Of a DNA stretch of 16,080 nucleotides, positions 6,915-14,121 are shown piece by piece. The notes beneath the pieces were generated by a model. It was given only the letters and a program-made list of their open reading frames with translations. It was not told the origin of the DNA and did no database searches. The first letter of the stretch is position 1; the number at the start of each line of letters is the position of its first letter. The position numbers and the translations under genes are program-made. Source of the DNA: Gemmatimonadota bacterium (GTDB lineage Bacteria; Gemmatimonadota; Gemmatimonadetes; Longimicrobiales; Gaopeijiaceae); the NCBI GenBank assembly GCA_015492755.1, contig WGEM01000062.1:1-16080 (forward strand), in the 5' to 3' direction.

Positions 6915-7307
6915 ATGATGACCGATCCTATCGCGGACATGCTGACCCGCATCCGGAACGCCGTGCAGGCGGGCCACAAGTGGGTGGACATGCCCGTGTC
7001 GAAGCAGAAGATCGAGATCGCGCGGCTCCTGCAGGAGAGTCACTTCGTCCATGCGTACAAGGTGCTGGACGACGGGCGCTTCGGCGTGCTGCGCGTGTAC
7101 CTCAAGTACCACGAAGGGCAGCCGGTGATTCGCCATCTGGAGCGGGTATCCAAGCCCGGGCGGAGGCACTACGTGGGGAAGGACGAGATTCCCCGTGTCC
7201 GCAACGGGTTGGGGATGGCCATCCTCTCCACCTCGGCGGGGATGCTGTCCGATCGGGCCGCGCGCGAGAAGGGCGTGGGCGGAGAACTCATGGCCGTGGT
7301 CTGGTAG
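6915..7307 (+). CDS. rpsH: 30S ribosomal protein S8 (uS8)
   Basis: 16S rRNA central-domain binder; in E. coli it also represses spc operon translation. The 130-residue product opens with TDPIADMLTRIRNAVQAGH and ends with the signature STSAGMLSDRAAREKGVGGE followed by LMAVVW. The central GRRHYVGKDEIPRVRNGLG strand is also typical. Two adjacent ATGs (6915 and 6918) are possible; the first is better spaced from the GAGG at 6901-6904, which overlaps the rpsN stop. Confidence 0.97.
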   Translation: MMTDPIADMLTRIRNAVQAGHKWVDMPVSKQKIEIARLLQESHFVHAYKVLDDGRFGVLRVYLKYHEGQPVIRHLERVSKPGRRHYVGKDEIPRVRNGLGMAILSTSAGMLSDRAAREKGVGGELMAVVW

Positions 7308-7349
7308 GCTCCGCGCTGCACCGGACCCAGTCGATCTGGAAGACGAGAT

Positions 7350-7892
7350 ATGTCGCGAATTGGTAAACTGCCGGTAACCCTTCCGAAGGGTGTGGAGGTG
7401 TCCCTGTCGGGCACCACGCTCACCGTGAAGGGCCCGAAGGGTTCCCTCACCCTGGACGTCCACCCCGAGATGAAGGTGGTGGTGGACGAGGCCGAGATCC
7501 GGGTGGAGAGGCCCTCCGACGAGAAGCAGCACAGGGCGCTTCACGGTCTCACCCGCTCCCTCATTCAGAACATGGTGACCGGGGTCACGGAGGGTTTCTC
7601 CAGGACGCTGGAGATCGTCGGGGTGGGTTATCGCGCCGATCCGAAGGGGAAGGGCATCATCCTCAACCTCGGCTACAGCCATCCCATCGAGTACACGCCG
7701 GTGGAGGGGGTGAGCCTCGAGTGCCCGAACCAGACCACCGTGGTGGTGTCGGGCATCGACAAGCAGCAGGTGGGGCAGACCGCCGCGGAGATCCGGGCGT
7801 TCCGTCCCCCGGAGCCCTACAAGGGCAAGGGCATCCGCTACCAGGGTGAGCACGTTCGTCGCAAGGCCGGGAAGACGGCCTCCAGCGGCTGA
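7350..7892 (+). CDS. rplF: 50S ribosomal protein L6 (uL6)
   Basis: Large-subunit protein near the sarcin-ricin loop and the factor-binding site. The 180-residue product is family length and has two related alpha/beta domains. It starts [20 protein letters not shown], has the [20 protein letters not shown] helix, then [20 protein letters not shown] and the C-terminal [20 protein letters not shown] signature. GGAAG at 7338-7342 lies 7 bases before the ATG. Confidence 0.97.
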   Translation: MSRIGKLPVTLPKGVEVSLSGTTLTVKGPKGSLTLDVHPEMKVVVDEAEIRVERPSDEKQHRALHGLTRSLIQNMVTGVTEGFSRTLEIVGVGYRADPKGKGIILNLGYSHPIEYTPVEGVSLECPNQTTVVVSGIDKQQVGQTAAEIRAFRPPEPYKGKGIRYQGEHVRRKAGKTASSG

Positions 7893-7909
7893 TCCGCACG
7901 GATAGAGCT

Positions 7910-8299
7910 ATGAGAATCAAGCAGAGCAAACTCAGGAAGAGCAGGGCGCTCCAGCGTAAGCGCCGCCACTTCCGCGTACGGAACAAGATCCGCGGAACGG
8001 CCCAGCGGCCGCGCCTCGTGGTCTACCGTTCCCTCAAGAACATCGAGGGTCAGCTGGTGGATGACGACAGCGGGCGCACCATCGCGGGTCTCTCCACCCT
8101 CACGCCGGAGCTGCGGGACTTCAAGGCGGAGGGGCCGAACCGGAAGGTGGAGCAGGCCTTCGCCGCAGGGAAGCTCCTGGCGGAGCGAGCCAGGGAGAAA
8201 GGGATCGAGGCCGTGGTGTTCGACCGCGGTGGATACAAGTACCACGGGCGCGTGAAGGCCTTCGCCGACGGCGCCCGCGAGGGAGGTCTGCAGTTCTGA
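7910..8299 (+). CDS. rplR: 50S ribosomal protein L18 (uL18)
   Basis: 5S rRNA-binding protein of the central protuberance. The 129-residue product has the basic N-terminal tail ([20 protein letters not shown]), the [17 protein letters not shown] strand, [20 protein letters not shown], and the C-terminal [20 protein letters not shown] signature. E. coli L18 is 117 residues; the difference lies in the N-terminal tail. The stop shares one base with the rpsE ATG. Confidence 0.96.
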   Translation: MRIKQSKLRKSRALQRKRRHFRVRNKIRGTAQRPRLVVYRSLKNIEGQLVDDDSGRTIAGLSTLTPELRDFKAEGPNRKVEQAFAAGKLLAERAREKGIEAVVFDRGGYKYHGRVKAFADGAREGGLQF

Positions 8300-8835
8300 T
8301 GACGCGAGATCCGAAGCAAAAGAAGAAGAAGCAGGCGCGCAACCGTGAGTCGGACCTCACGGAGAACGTCATCTTCATCAACCGCGTCGCCAAGGTGGTG
8401 AAGGGCGGGCGCCGGTTCTCGTTCTCGGCGCTGGTCTCCGTGGGAGACGGCAAGGGGAACGTCGGGATCGCCCTGGCGAAGGCCAACGAGGTGGCCGAGG
8501 CCATCCGGAAGGCCTTCGAGCAGGCCCGCAAGAGCATGGTGCACATTCCCATCGAGAACGGCACGCTGCCCCACGAAGTGGTGGGCCACTGGGGCGCCGG
8601 CCGCGTGCTGCTCCGCCCGGCGGCTCCCGGTACGGGGGTCATCGCCGGAGGACCCGTTCGTGCGGTCCTGGAGGCGGCGGGGGTGCGCGACGTGCTCACC
8701 AAGAGTCTCGGAACCAACAATCCCATCAACGTGGTGCGCGCTACGATGGACGGGCTCGGTCAGCTCGTGACCGCGGAGCAGGTGGCCCGTGAGCGGGGCG
8801 TACCGGTGGAAGCGCTGGGGGTGCGTCGTGGCTAA
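8299..8835 (+). CDS. rpsE: 30S ribosomal protein S5 (uS5)
   Basis: Small-subunit protein at the mRNA entry tunnel, important for decoding accuracy. The 178-residue product has a Lys-rich N-terminus, the [20 protein letters not shown] segment (the loop where spectinomycin resistance changes map in E. coli), [17 protein letters not shown], and [20 protein letters not shown] followed by the [15 protein letters not shown] motif. It overlaps rplR by 1 base and rpmD by 8 bases. Confidence 0.97.
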   Translation: MTRDPKQKKKKQARNRESDLTENVIFINRVAKVVKGGRRFSFSALVSVGDGKGNVGIALAKANEVAEAIRKAFEQARKSMVHIPIENGTLPHEVVGHWGAGRVLLRPAAPGTGVIAGGPVRAVLEAAGVRDVLTKSLGTNNPINVVRATMDGLGQLVTAEQVARERGVPVEALGVRRG

Positions 8836-9031
8836 GAAGAGCGCGCCGAAGATGCTCAAGATCACGCAGGTCCGGAGCGGGATCGGACGACAGGAGAAGC
8901 ACCGCCGTACGCTCCGGGCACTGGGCATCCGTCGGCATCAGCAGAGTGTGATCCAGCAGGACACGCCGGCCATCCGTGGGATGATCCGCCAGATCTCCCA
9001 CATGGTGGAAGTGGAAGAGGTTGAGGCGTAG
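8828..9031 (+). CDS. rpmD: 50S ribosomal protein L30 (uL30)
   Basis: Small ferredoxin-like large-subunit protein. The GTG at 8828 gives a 67-residue product (family about 58-65) opening with [20 protein letters not shown], then [20 protein letters not shown] and a C-terminal VRGM-like stretch ([12 protein letters not shown]) with a short acidic end. The reading frame is open further upstream to 8789, but that part is inside rpsE and not L30-like. The 8-base overlap with rpsE and a GGGGGTG run just before the start support coupling. An ATG at 8852 would remove the normal N-terminus. Confidence 0.92.
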   Translation: MAKKSAPKMLKITQVRSGIGRQEKHRRTLRALGIRRHQQSVIQQDTPAIRGMIRQISHMVEVEEVEA

Positions 9032-9068
9032 GGCCGAGCCCCGCCTCCTGACGCATAAGAGACCGAAC

Positions 9069-9527
9069 ATGGCAGAACTTCACGACTTGAGCCCCAGCTC
9101 CGGTGCCCGCCGCGATCGCAAGCGGGTGGGCCGTGGGCCGGGGTCAGGGCATGGCAAGACCGCCGGCCGGGGCCAGAAGGGGCAGAAGTCCCGTTCCGGC
9201 GGCCGGGTGCATCGCCACTTCGAGGGTGGTCAGATGCCGCTCATCCGTCGGATCCCGAAGCGCGGCTTCAAGAACATCAACCGCGTGGAGTACCAGGTGG
9301 TCAACGTGCGGGACCTGGAGCGTTGCGACGGTGAGGTGGGACCGCGGGAGCTGAAGGCGGCGGGTCTCATCGGTTCGGTGCACAAGCCCGTCAAGATCCT
9401 GGGACACGGCGAGATCGGGAAGGCGCTCAAGGTGACGGCGCACCGCTTCAGTCGCACCGCGAAGGAGAAGATCGAGGCGGCGGGCGGAACCGCCACCCTC
9501 GTGGGCGCGGACCAGGACTCGAACTGA
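9069..9527 (+). CDS. rplO: 50S ribosomal protein L15 (uL15)
   Basis: Late-assembling large-subunit protein. The 152-residue product has the Gly/Arg-rich N-terminal arm that threads into 23S rRNA (RKRVGRGPGSGHGKTAGRGQ, then KGQKSRSGG), the HFEGGQMPLIRRIPKRGF signature, and the C-terminal domain with VKILGHGEIGKALKVTAHRF. The frame extends upstream to 9021, but the ATG at 9069 gives the standard ELHDLSP start. A 37-base spacer separates it from rpmD, and only one base separates it from secY. Confidence 0.97.
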   Translation: MAELHDLSPSSGARRDRKRVGRGPGSGHGKTAGRGQKGQKSRSGGRVHRHFEGGQMPLIRRIPKRGFKNINRVEYQVVNVRDLERCDGEVGPRELKAAGLIGSVHKPVKILGHGEIGKALKVTAHRFSRTAKEKIEAAGGTATLVGADQDSN

Positions 9528-9528
9528 C

Positions 9529-10845
9529 ATGGCGGCCAACCCCATCCAGAATCTGTTCCGGGTGCCGGAGCTGAAGGACAAGATCCTCTTCACGCTCTTC
9601 ATCCTCTTCGTCTACCGGCTCGGGTCGCACATCACCGTGCCGGGTCTCGACGTGGGGGCGCTCCGGGTGGCGGCGGGCAACCTCCAGGACACCTTCTTCG
9701 GCATCTACGACATGTTCGTGGGTGGCGGGCTCTCCCGCGCCACCATCCTGGCGCTGGGGATCATGCCCTATATCTCCGCCAGCATCATGTTCCAGCTCCT
9801 GGCGGCGGTCTTCCCCACCATCGAGAAGCTGCAGAAGGAGGGGGAGGAGGGGCGCAAGAAGCTGACGCAGTGGACCCGCTATACCACCATCGGGCTCTCC
9901 GCCGTCCAGGCGTACGGGTACGCGGTCTTCCTGCAGGCCATCCAGGGGGCGGTGGCCAACCCGGGATTCGGCTTCGTCTTCACCACCGTCTTCACCCTCA
10001 CGGTGGGCGCCATCTTCGTGATGTGGTTGGGCGAGCAGATCACGGAGCACGGCATCGGCAACGGCATGTCGCTCCTGATCTTCTTCTCCATCATCCAGAC
10101 CTTCCCGGCGGCGGTGGCACGCACCTGGGAGTCGTTCATGCTGGGGGAGATCGGGGCATTCAGCCTGGTGGCCCTGCTGGCGGTGGTGATCGGTGTCACG
10201 GCGGGTGTGGTGGCCATGACGATGGCCGCTCGCAAGATCCCGGTGCAGATCCCCAGGAAGGTGGTGGGGCGCGGCCGGATCCGGGAAGGACAGAAGAGCT
10301 TCATCCCGCTGCGGGTGAACTCGGCGGGCGTCATGCCCATCATCTTCGCCCAGTCCTTCATCGTAGTGCCGGGCACCGCCGCCGCATTCTTCGACGTGGG
10401 ACCGCTGCGCACGCTGAGTGAGATCTTCACGCCGCAGACCTGGCCCTACTACGTCACCTACGGCCTCCTCATCGTCTTCTTCACGTACTTCTACACGGCG
10501 ATCATCTTCAACCCCGTGGACATCGCCGAGAATCTGAAGAAGCAGGGGGCCTTCATTCCCGGCGTGAAGCCGGGAGCCCGTACGGCGGAGTACATCGACC
10601 GGGTGCTGACGCGGGTCACGCTGCCCGGCTCCATCTATCTGGCGCTCATCGCGCTCGTACCGTTCTGGATCTTCGACATCTTCAATATCACCACCTTCTT
10701 CTTCGGTGGCACCAGCCTGCTCATCGTGGTGGGTGTGGGCCTCGATACGGTGCAGCAGGCGCAGCAGATGCTCCTCCTGCGCCACTATGACGGCTTCATG
10801 AAGAAGGGCCGTGTGAAGATGCGGGGCCGCGGGCGGTACATGTAG
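9529..10845 (+). CDS. secY: Protein translocase subunit SecY
   Basis: Channel subunit of the SecYEG translocon in the inner membrane; it exports and inserts proteins. The 438-residue product has ten hydrophobic helices, with TM1 at about 18-35. Signatures are RLGSHITVPGLD, the TM2 region ALGIMPYISASIMFQLL, GEEGRKKLTQWTRY, GEQITEHGIGNGMSLLIF, IPLRVNSAGVMPIIFAQS, and FNPVDIAENLKKQGAFIPGV. The cytosolic loop after TM6 reads VQIPRKVVGRGR in place of the common QYAKR, a local variation. The C-terminal tail is basic (MKKGRVKMRGRGRYM). As in many bacteria it follows rplO in the spc operon. secE and secG are not in the window. Confidence 0.98.
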   Translation: MAANPIQNLFRVPELKDKILFTLFILFVYRLGSHITVPGLDVGALRVAAGNLQDTFFGIYDMFVGGGLSRATILALGIMPYISASIMFQLLAAVFPTIEKLQKEGEEGRKKLTQWTRYTTIGLSAVQAYGYAVFLQAIQGAVANPGFGFVFTTVFTLTVGAIFVMWLGEQITEHGIGNGMSLLIFFSIIQTFPAAVARTWESFMLGEIGAFSLVALLAVVIGVTAGVVAMTMAARKIPVQIPRKVVGRGRIREGQKSFIPLRVNSAGVMPIIFAQSFIVVPGTAAAFFDVGPLRTLSEIFTPQTWPYYVTYGLLIVFFTYFYTAIIFNPVDIAENLKKQGAFIPGVKPGARTAEYIDRVLTRVTLPGSIYLALIALVPFWIFDIFNITTFFFGGTSLLIVVGVGLDTVQQAQQMLLLRHYDGFMKKGRVKMRGRGRYM

Positions 10846-10846
10846 C

Positions 10847-10850
10847 GGAG
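10847..10850 (+). promoter_or_regulatory. Ribosome-binding site that decides the adk start
   Basis: GGAG lies 7 bases before the ATG at 10858 but only 1 base before the in-frame GTG at 10852. Spacing and the usual protein start near the P-loop both favour the ATG. Confidence 0.65.
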
Positions 10851-10857
10851 CGTGTCC

Positions 10858-11514
10858 ATGGTCGTGGTGCTGCTCGGACCGCCGGGCGTCGGGAAGGGAA
10901 CCCAGGCCGTTCGTCTGGCGGACGAGATCGGGGCCGCGCACGTCTCCACGGGCGACCTCCTGCGGGCAGCGCGACGTGAGGGCACGGCGCTGGGCCGGAA
11001 GGCGGCGGAGTACATGGACGCCGGAGAGCTGGTGCCGGACGCCCTGATTCTGGATCTCGTGCGCGAACACCTTGGCACGCTGGATCCCGCCACGCCGATT
11101 CTCTTCGACGGATTCCCCCGGACCATCGATCAGGCCACCGGCCTGGACGACGTGCTGGCGGAGGCCGGCCGCGGGGTAGACCACGTGGTGCTCTTCGAGG
11201 CGCCCGACGACGTGATCGTCAAGCGGCTCAGCGGCCGGAGGAGCTGTCTGGACTGCGGGGCGGTGTACAGCATCTACTTCAACCCTCCGGCGGTGGATGG
11301 CGTCTGCGACCGCTGCGGCGGTGTCCTGATCCAGCGCATCGACGACGAGCCGGAGACGGTGCAGCGTCGTCTGGCGGTGTACCGCCAGGAAACCGCGCCT
11401 CTGGTGGAGTTCTACGAGAAGCGCGACGGCGTCCTGAAACGGATCCGGGCGGATCGCTCGGTGGACGAAGTCTACGAGGCGCTGCGCACCGCCCTCGGAC
11501 TGTCTGGCGCATGA
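10858..11514 (+). CDS. adk: Adenylate kinase with zinc-type lid
   Basis: Interconverts ATP + AMP with 2 ADP in the cytoplasm. The 218-residue product is the long bacterial form. The P-loop is GPPGVGKGT at residues 7-15 with K13. The AMP-binding region holds STGDLLRAA and the FDGFPRTIDQA segment. The lid has four Cys, C130-x2-C133-x16-C150-x2-C153, a structural zinc site as in Gram-positive enzymes; E. coli uses a different non-metal set here. RRLAVYRQETAPLV follows. The ATG at 10858 is chosen on ribosome-binding site spacing, and an upstream GTG would add only two residues. It sits between secY and map, a common arrangement. Confidence 0.97.
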   Translation: MVVVLLGPPGVGKGTQAVRLADEIGAAHVSTGDLLRAARREGTALGRKAAEYMDAGELVPDALILDLVREHLGTLDPATPILFDGFPRTIDQATGLDDVLAEAGRGVDHVVLFEAPDDVIVKRLSGRRSCLDCGAVYSIYFNPPAVDGVCDRCGGVLIQRIDDEPETVQRRLAVYRQETAPLVEFYEKRDGVLKRIRADRSVDEVYEALRTALGLSGA

Positions 11515-11518
11515 CGCC

Positions 11519-12304
11519 ATGATCCACCTGCGCACCCCCCACGAGATCGACGCCATGGCCCGGAGCGGGGCCATCATCGCGGGGCTCTTTCAGGAGCTGG
11601 AGCCCCGGGTGGTGCCCGGTGCCAGCACGCTGGACCTGGATCGGTTCGCCGAATCCTACATCCGGGACCACAGCGGAGCCGAGCCGGCATTCAAGGGACT
11701 CTACGGATTCCCGGGAAGCGTCTGCACCTCCATCAACGAAGAGGTGGTTCACGGGATCCCGTCCGACGCGCGGATCCTGCGCGAAGGCGACATCGTCTCG
11801 GTGGATGTGGGTGTGAAGCTGGAGGGCTGGTGCGCCGACTCGGCGTGGACCTTTCCGGTGGGCGAGATCTCGGAGGGGGCGGCCCATCTCCTGAGTGTCA
11901 CCGAGGCGGCACTGGAGGCGGCGGTGGAGGCCGCGGTACGCGGCCACCACGTGGGTGACATCGGGGCTGCGGTGATGCGCACGGTGGAGGGCACGGGATA
12001 CGGGATCATCCGGGATCTGGTGGGCCATGGAATCGGCAGGGAGGTCCATGAGGAGCCGCAGGTCCCCAACTTCGGGCGACCGGGACATGGGCCCCTCCTG
12101 AGGGACGGCATGGTGCTGGCGATCGAGCCCATGTTGAGCGCCGGCTCGCCGGAGATCCGCACCCTCGAGGACGGATGGACGGTGGTCACCGCCGACCGGA
12201 GCCTCTCGGCTCACTTCGAGCACACCGTGGCGGTGACCGCGGAAGGGTCGCGGGTGCTCACGGCATCGAGAAGCCCGGTGCCCCAGTCCGCCGACGGTTC
12301 TTGA
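11519..12304 (+). CDS. map: Methionine aminopeptidase, type I
   Basis: Removes the initiator Met from new proteins at the ribosome exit, using a two-metal centre. The 261-residue product has all five expected metal ligands: D96 and D107 (SVDVG and ADSAWTF), H170 (GHGIG), E203 (EPM) and E234 (FEHT). The substrate-site His residues are H78 (EVVHGIP) and H177. There is no N-terminal zinc-finger extension, so it is the short bacterial form (Ia). It follows adk by 4 bases with no clear ribosome-binding site of its own, so it may depend on coupling. Its stop codon overlaps the -35 element of the next promoter. Confidence 0.97.
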   Translation: MIHLRTPHEIDAMARSGAIIAGLFQELEPRVVPGASTLDLDRFAESYIRDHSGAEPAFKGLYGFPGSVCTSINEEVVHGIPSDARILREGDIVSVDVGVKLEGWCADSAWTFPVGEISEGAAHLLSVTEAALEAAVEAAVRGHHVGDIGAAVMRTVEGTGYGIIRDLVGHGIGREVHEEPQVPNFGRPGHGPLLRDGMVLAIEPMLSAGSPEIRTLEDGWTVVTADRSLSAHFEHTVAVTAEGSRVLTASRSPVPQSADGS

Positions 12305-12329
12305 AGCAGTTCCGAGACGGCGTTATACT
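12301..12329 (+). promoter_or_regulatory. Sigma70-type promoter for the alpha block
   Basis: TTGAAG at 12301-12306 (4 of 6 consensus bases) and TATACT at 12324-12329 (5 of 6) are separated by exactly 17 bases. Transcription would start near 12336, giving a leader of about 30 bases before rpmJ. It is a local AT-rich stretch in GC-rich surroundings. The -35 element overlaps the end of map. No terminator precedes it, so spc transcripts may also read through. Confidence 0.75.
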
Positions 12330-12366
12330 CTAAAGCTCTGCCAGAAACGCTTGTGGAGGCGGTCAA

Positions 12367-12483
12367 GTGAAGGTTCGAAGCAGCGTGAAACCGATCTGCG
12401 AACACTGCAAGGTGATTCGCCGCAAAGGTGTGGTGAGGATCATCTGTTCGCGTGATCCCAAGCATAAGCAGCGTCAGGGCTGA
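12367..12483 (+). CDS. rpmJ: 50S ribosomal protein L36, zinc-binding type (bL36)
   Basis: The smallest ribosomal protein; it stabilises 23S rRNA near the factor-binding site. The 38-residue product starts at GTG and reads [20 protein letters not shown] then [18 protein letters not shown]. The zinc ligands C11, C14, C27 and H33 are all present, so this is the zinc (C+) form. GGAGG at 12355-12359 lies 7 bases before the GTG. It is the first gene after the promoter at 12301-12329. infA, which often precedes it, is absent. Confidence 0.96.
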   Translation: MKVRSSVKPICEHCKVIRRKGVVRIICSRDPKHKQRQG

Positions 12484-12532
12484 CCGGGTGTCAGAGACCG
12501 GACGCGTCGCGGGACAACGAGAAGAGTAAAGC

Positions 12533-12913
12533 ATGGCTCGAATCGCTGGTGTCGATCTTCCGCGCGGAAAGCGCATCGAAGTGGCCCTGACCTACATCTA
12601 CGGGATCGGGCCCAGCCGCGCGAAGGAGATCCTGGAGGCGTGTGGGGTGGACCCGGATCGTCGCACCCAGGACCTCTCGGACGACGACGTGAACAAGCTG
12701 CGTCGCCAGATCGAGGGGAACTACAAGGTGGAAGGTGCGCTGCGTACCGAGGTCTCCATGAACATCAAGCGCCTGATGGACATCGGGTGCTATCGGGGGC
12801 TGAGGCACCGGCGCGGGCTGCCGGTGCGGGGTCAGCGGACCCACACCAATGCGCGGACCCACAAGGGGAAGCGCCGGGCCATCGCCGGGAAGAAGAAACC
12901 GCCCAAGAAGTAG
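12533..12913 (+). CDS. rpsM: 30S ribosomal protein S13 (uS13)
   Basis: Small-subunit head protein that bridges to L5 and touches P-site tRNA. The 126-residue product opens with [20 protein letters not shown], has the helix-two-turn-helix [16 protein letters not shown], and ends with the [20 protein letters not shown] and [10 protein letters not shown] signatures and a Lys-rich tail. It is separated from rpmJ by 49 bases and from rpsK by an unusually long 98-base spacer. Confidence 0.97.
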   Translation: MARIAGVDLPRGKRIEVALTYIYGIGPSRAKEILEACGVDPDRRTQDLSDDDVNKLRRQIEGNYKVEGALRTEVSMNIKRLMDIGCYRGLRHRRGLPVRGQRTHTNARTHKGKRRAIAGKKKPPKK

Positions 12914-12918
12914 CCGTT

Positions 12919-12935
12919 CGAGCTCCCAGAGCTCG
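12919..12935 (+). promoter_or_regulatory. Hairpin 1 in the rpsM-rpsK spacer
   Basis: A perfect 7-base inverted repeat, CGAGCTC and GAGCTCG, encloses a 3-base loop (CCA), starting 5 bases after the rpsM stop. Only three T follow, so it is too weak for a standard intrinsic terminator. It may stall or process the transcript, or protect the 3' end of an upstream mRNA. Confidence 0.45.
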
Positions 12936-12948
12936 TTTCACAGGACCC

Positions 12949-12989
12949 GATGCGGCGTCTCCGGGGCGCAGGTTCCGGCCCGCCGCATC
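12949..12989 (+). promoter_or_regulatory. Hairpin 2 in the rpsM-rpsK spacer
   Basis: A perfect 9-base inverted repeat, GATGCGGCG (12949-12957) and CGCCGCATC (12981-12989), encloses 23 bases. Inside, CCGG at 12961-12964 can pair with CCGG at 12975-12978, so the stem continues past a small internal loop. It ends 22 bases before the rpsK GTG. No T-run follows. A regulatory or RNA-processing role is an inference. Confidence 0.5.
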
Positions 12990-13011
12990 CGCATTGTAGG
13001 GAAGACACAGA

Positions 13012-13401
13012 GTGGCCAAGCCGAAGACTCGTTCCAAGCGCTCGAAGAAGGTCGTGGAAGCGGAGGGCGTCGCCCACATCAAGGCGACGTTCAACAACAC
13101 GATCGTGACCATCACCGACAAGGCGGGGAACACCATCGTGTGGTCCTCCGCCGGCACGGCGGGCTTCAAGGGCTCGAAGAAGTCCACGCCGTTCGCCGCC
13201 ACCATGGCTGCCGAGCAGGCGGGCCGGGAGGCCGCCAACATGGGTGTGAAGCGTGTGGACGTGCTGGTTCAGGGCCCCGGCTCCGGTCGCGAGTCCGCCA
13301 TCCAGGCCCTGGCCGCCGCGGGGCTGCAGATCAAATCCATCCAGGACGTGACGCCGCTGCCGCACAACGGGTGCCGGCCGCCCAAGAAGCGTCGCGTCTG
13401 A
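13012..13401 (+). CDS. rpsK: 30S ribosomal protein S11 (uS11)
   Basis: Small-subunit platform protein near the E site. The 129-residue product starts at GTG ([14 protein letters not shown]), carries [38 protein letters not shown] and [20 protein letters not shown], and ends [16 protein letters not shown]119 followed by Gly is the position that becomes isoaspartate in E. coli S11. GTAGGGAAG upstream can serve as the ribosome-binding site. A 98-base spacer with two hairpins precedes it. Confidence 0.97.
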   Translation: MAKPKTRSKRSKKVVEAEGVAHIKATFNNTIVTITDKAGNTIVWSSAGTAGFKGSKKSTPFAATMAAEQAGREAANMGVKRVDVLVQGPGSGRESAIQALAAAGLQIKSIQDVTPLPHNGCRPPKKRRV

Positions 13402-13428
13402 GGCTGAAGGACAGAGGAACCCAATCGC

Positions 13429-14064
13429 ATGGCACGTTATACAGGACCGGTTTGCAAACTCTGCCGCCGTGAGGGGCAGAAGCTCTTCCTGAAGGGCCAG
13501 AAGTGCTACACGGAGAAGTGTCCCGTGGAGCGCCGCGCCTACCCGCCCGGCCAGCACGGCCCCGCGCAGGCGCGCCGCCGCAAGCAGTCGGATTACGCAC
13601 TCCAGCTCCGTGAGAAGCAGAAGGTGAAGCGGATTTACGGGCTCCCCGAGAAGCAGTTCCGCACCCTGTTCGAACGCGCGACGAAGGTGCCCGGCATCAC
13701 CGGTGAGAACCTCATCGTGTCGCTGGAGACGCGGCTGGACAACATCGTCTTCCGCATGGGTTTCGCGCAGAGCCGTGCCCAGGCCCGGCAGCTGGTCCGC
13801 CACCGGCATGTGGAGGTGAACGGCCGCATCGTGGATATCCCCAGCTACCACGTGAAGCCCGGAGACGAGATCGCCATCAAACCCAAGTCCAGGGACATCG
13901 TGCCGGTGCAACAGGCACTGGAGGCCCGCACGCGGCCGCCGCTCCTGGACTGGCTGGCGCTGGATGAGAAGGCGCGCGTGGGGCGGATGGTGCGTCAGCC
14001 CACCCGCGCGGACATCCCGCTTGCGGCGCAGGAACAGCTCATCGTCGAGCTCTACTCGAAGTAA
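13429..14064 (+). CDS. rpsD: 30S ribosomal protein S4, zinc-binding type (uS4)
   Basis: Primary 16S rRNA binder that nucleates 30S assembly; in E. coli it represses the alpha operon. The 211-residue product has four N-terminal Cys, C9, C12, C26 and C31, the zinc-binding arrangement known from Thermus S4. The S4 RNA-binding domain is clear: [34 protein letters not shown] and the [12 protein letters not shown] strand. AGAGGA at 13413-13418 lies 10 bases before the ATG. A 57-base spacer with a hairpin separates it from rpoA. Confidence 0.97.
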   Translation: MARYTGPVCKLCRREGQKLFLKGQKCYTEKCPVERRAYPPGQHGPAQARRRKQSDYALQLREKQKVKRIYGLPEKQFRTLFERATKVPGITGENLIVSLETRLDNIVFRMGFAQSRAQARQLVRHRHVEVNGRIVDIPSYHVKPGDEIAIKPKSRDIVPVQQALEARTRPPLLDWLALDEKARVGRMVRQPTRADIPLAAQEQLIVELYSK

Positions 14065-14067
14065 TCC

Positions 14068-14096
14068 ATCGCCGCGCGCCGGGGGCGGCGGCGGAT
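14068..14096 (+). promoter_or_regulatory. Hairpin in the rpsD-rpoA spacer
   Basis: ATCGCCGC (14068-14075) can pair with GCGGCGGAT (14088-14096) with one bulged G and a 12-base loop. It begins 3 bases after the rpsD stop and ends 15 bases before the AGGAGG ribosome-binding site of rpoA (14112-14117). No T-run follows. It may set the rpoA dose relative to the ribosomal genes, but this is only an inference. Confidence 0.35.
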
Positions 14097-14121
14097 CCAG
14101 ATACGTTACGCAGGAGGGAAC

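Noticed and set aside
9448-11577. A 709-codon minus-strand open frame opposite secY and adk
   Set aside because: Same cause: codon bias of the plus-strand genes removes stops from the opposite frame. The composition (His, Asp, Arg, Gly repeats) is not protein-like.
12919-12938. Hairpin after rpsM as an intrinsic terminator
   Set aside because: Only three T follow a 7-base stem, and essential genes lie directly downstream without a clear new promoter. It is kept as a possible regulatory or processing hairpin.
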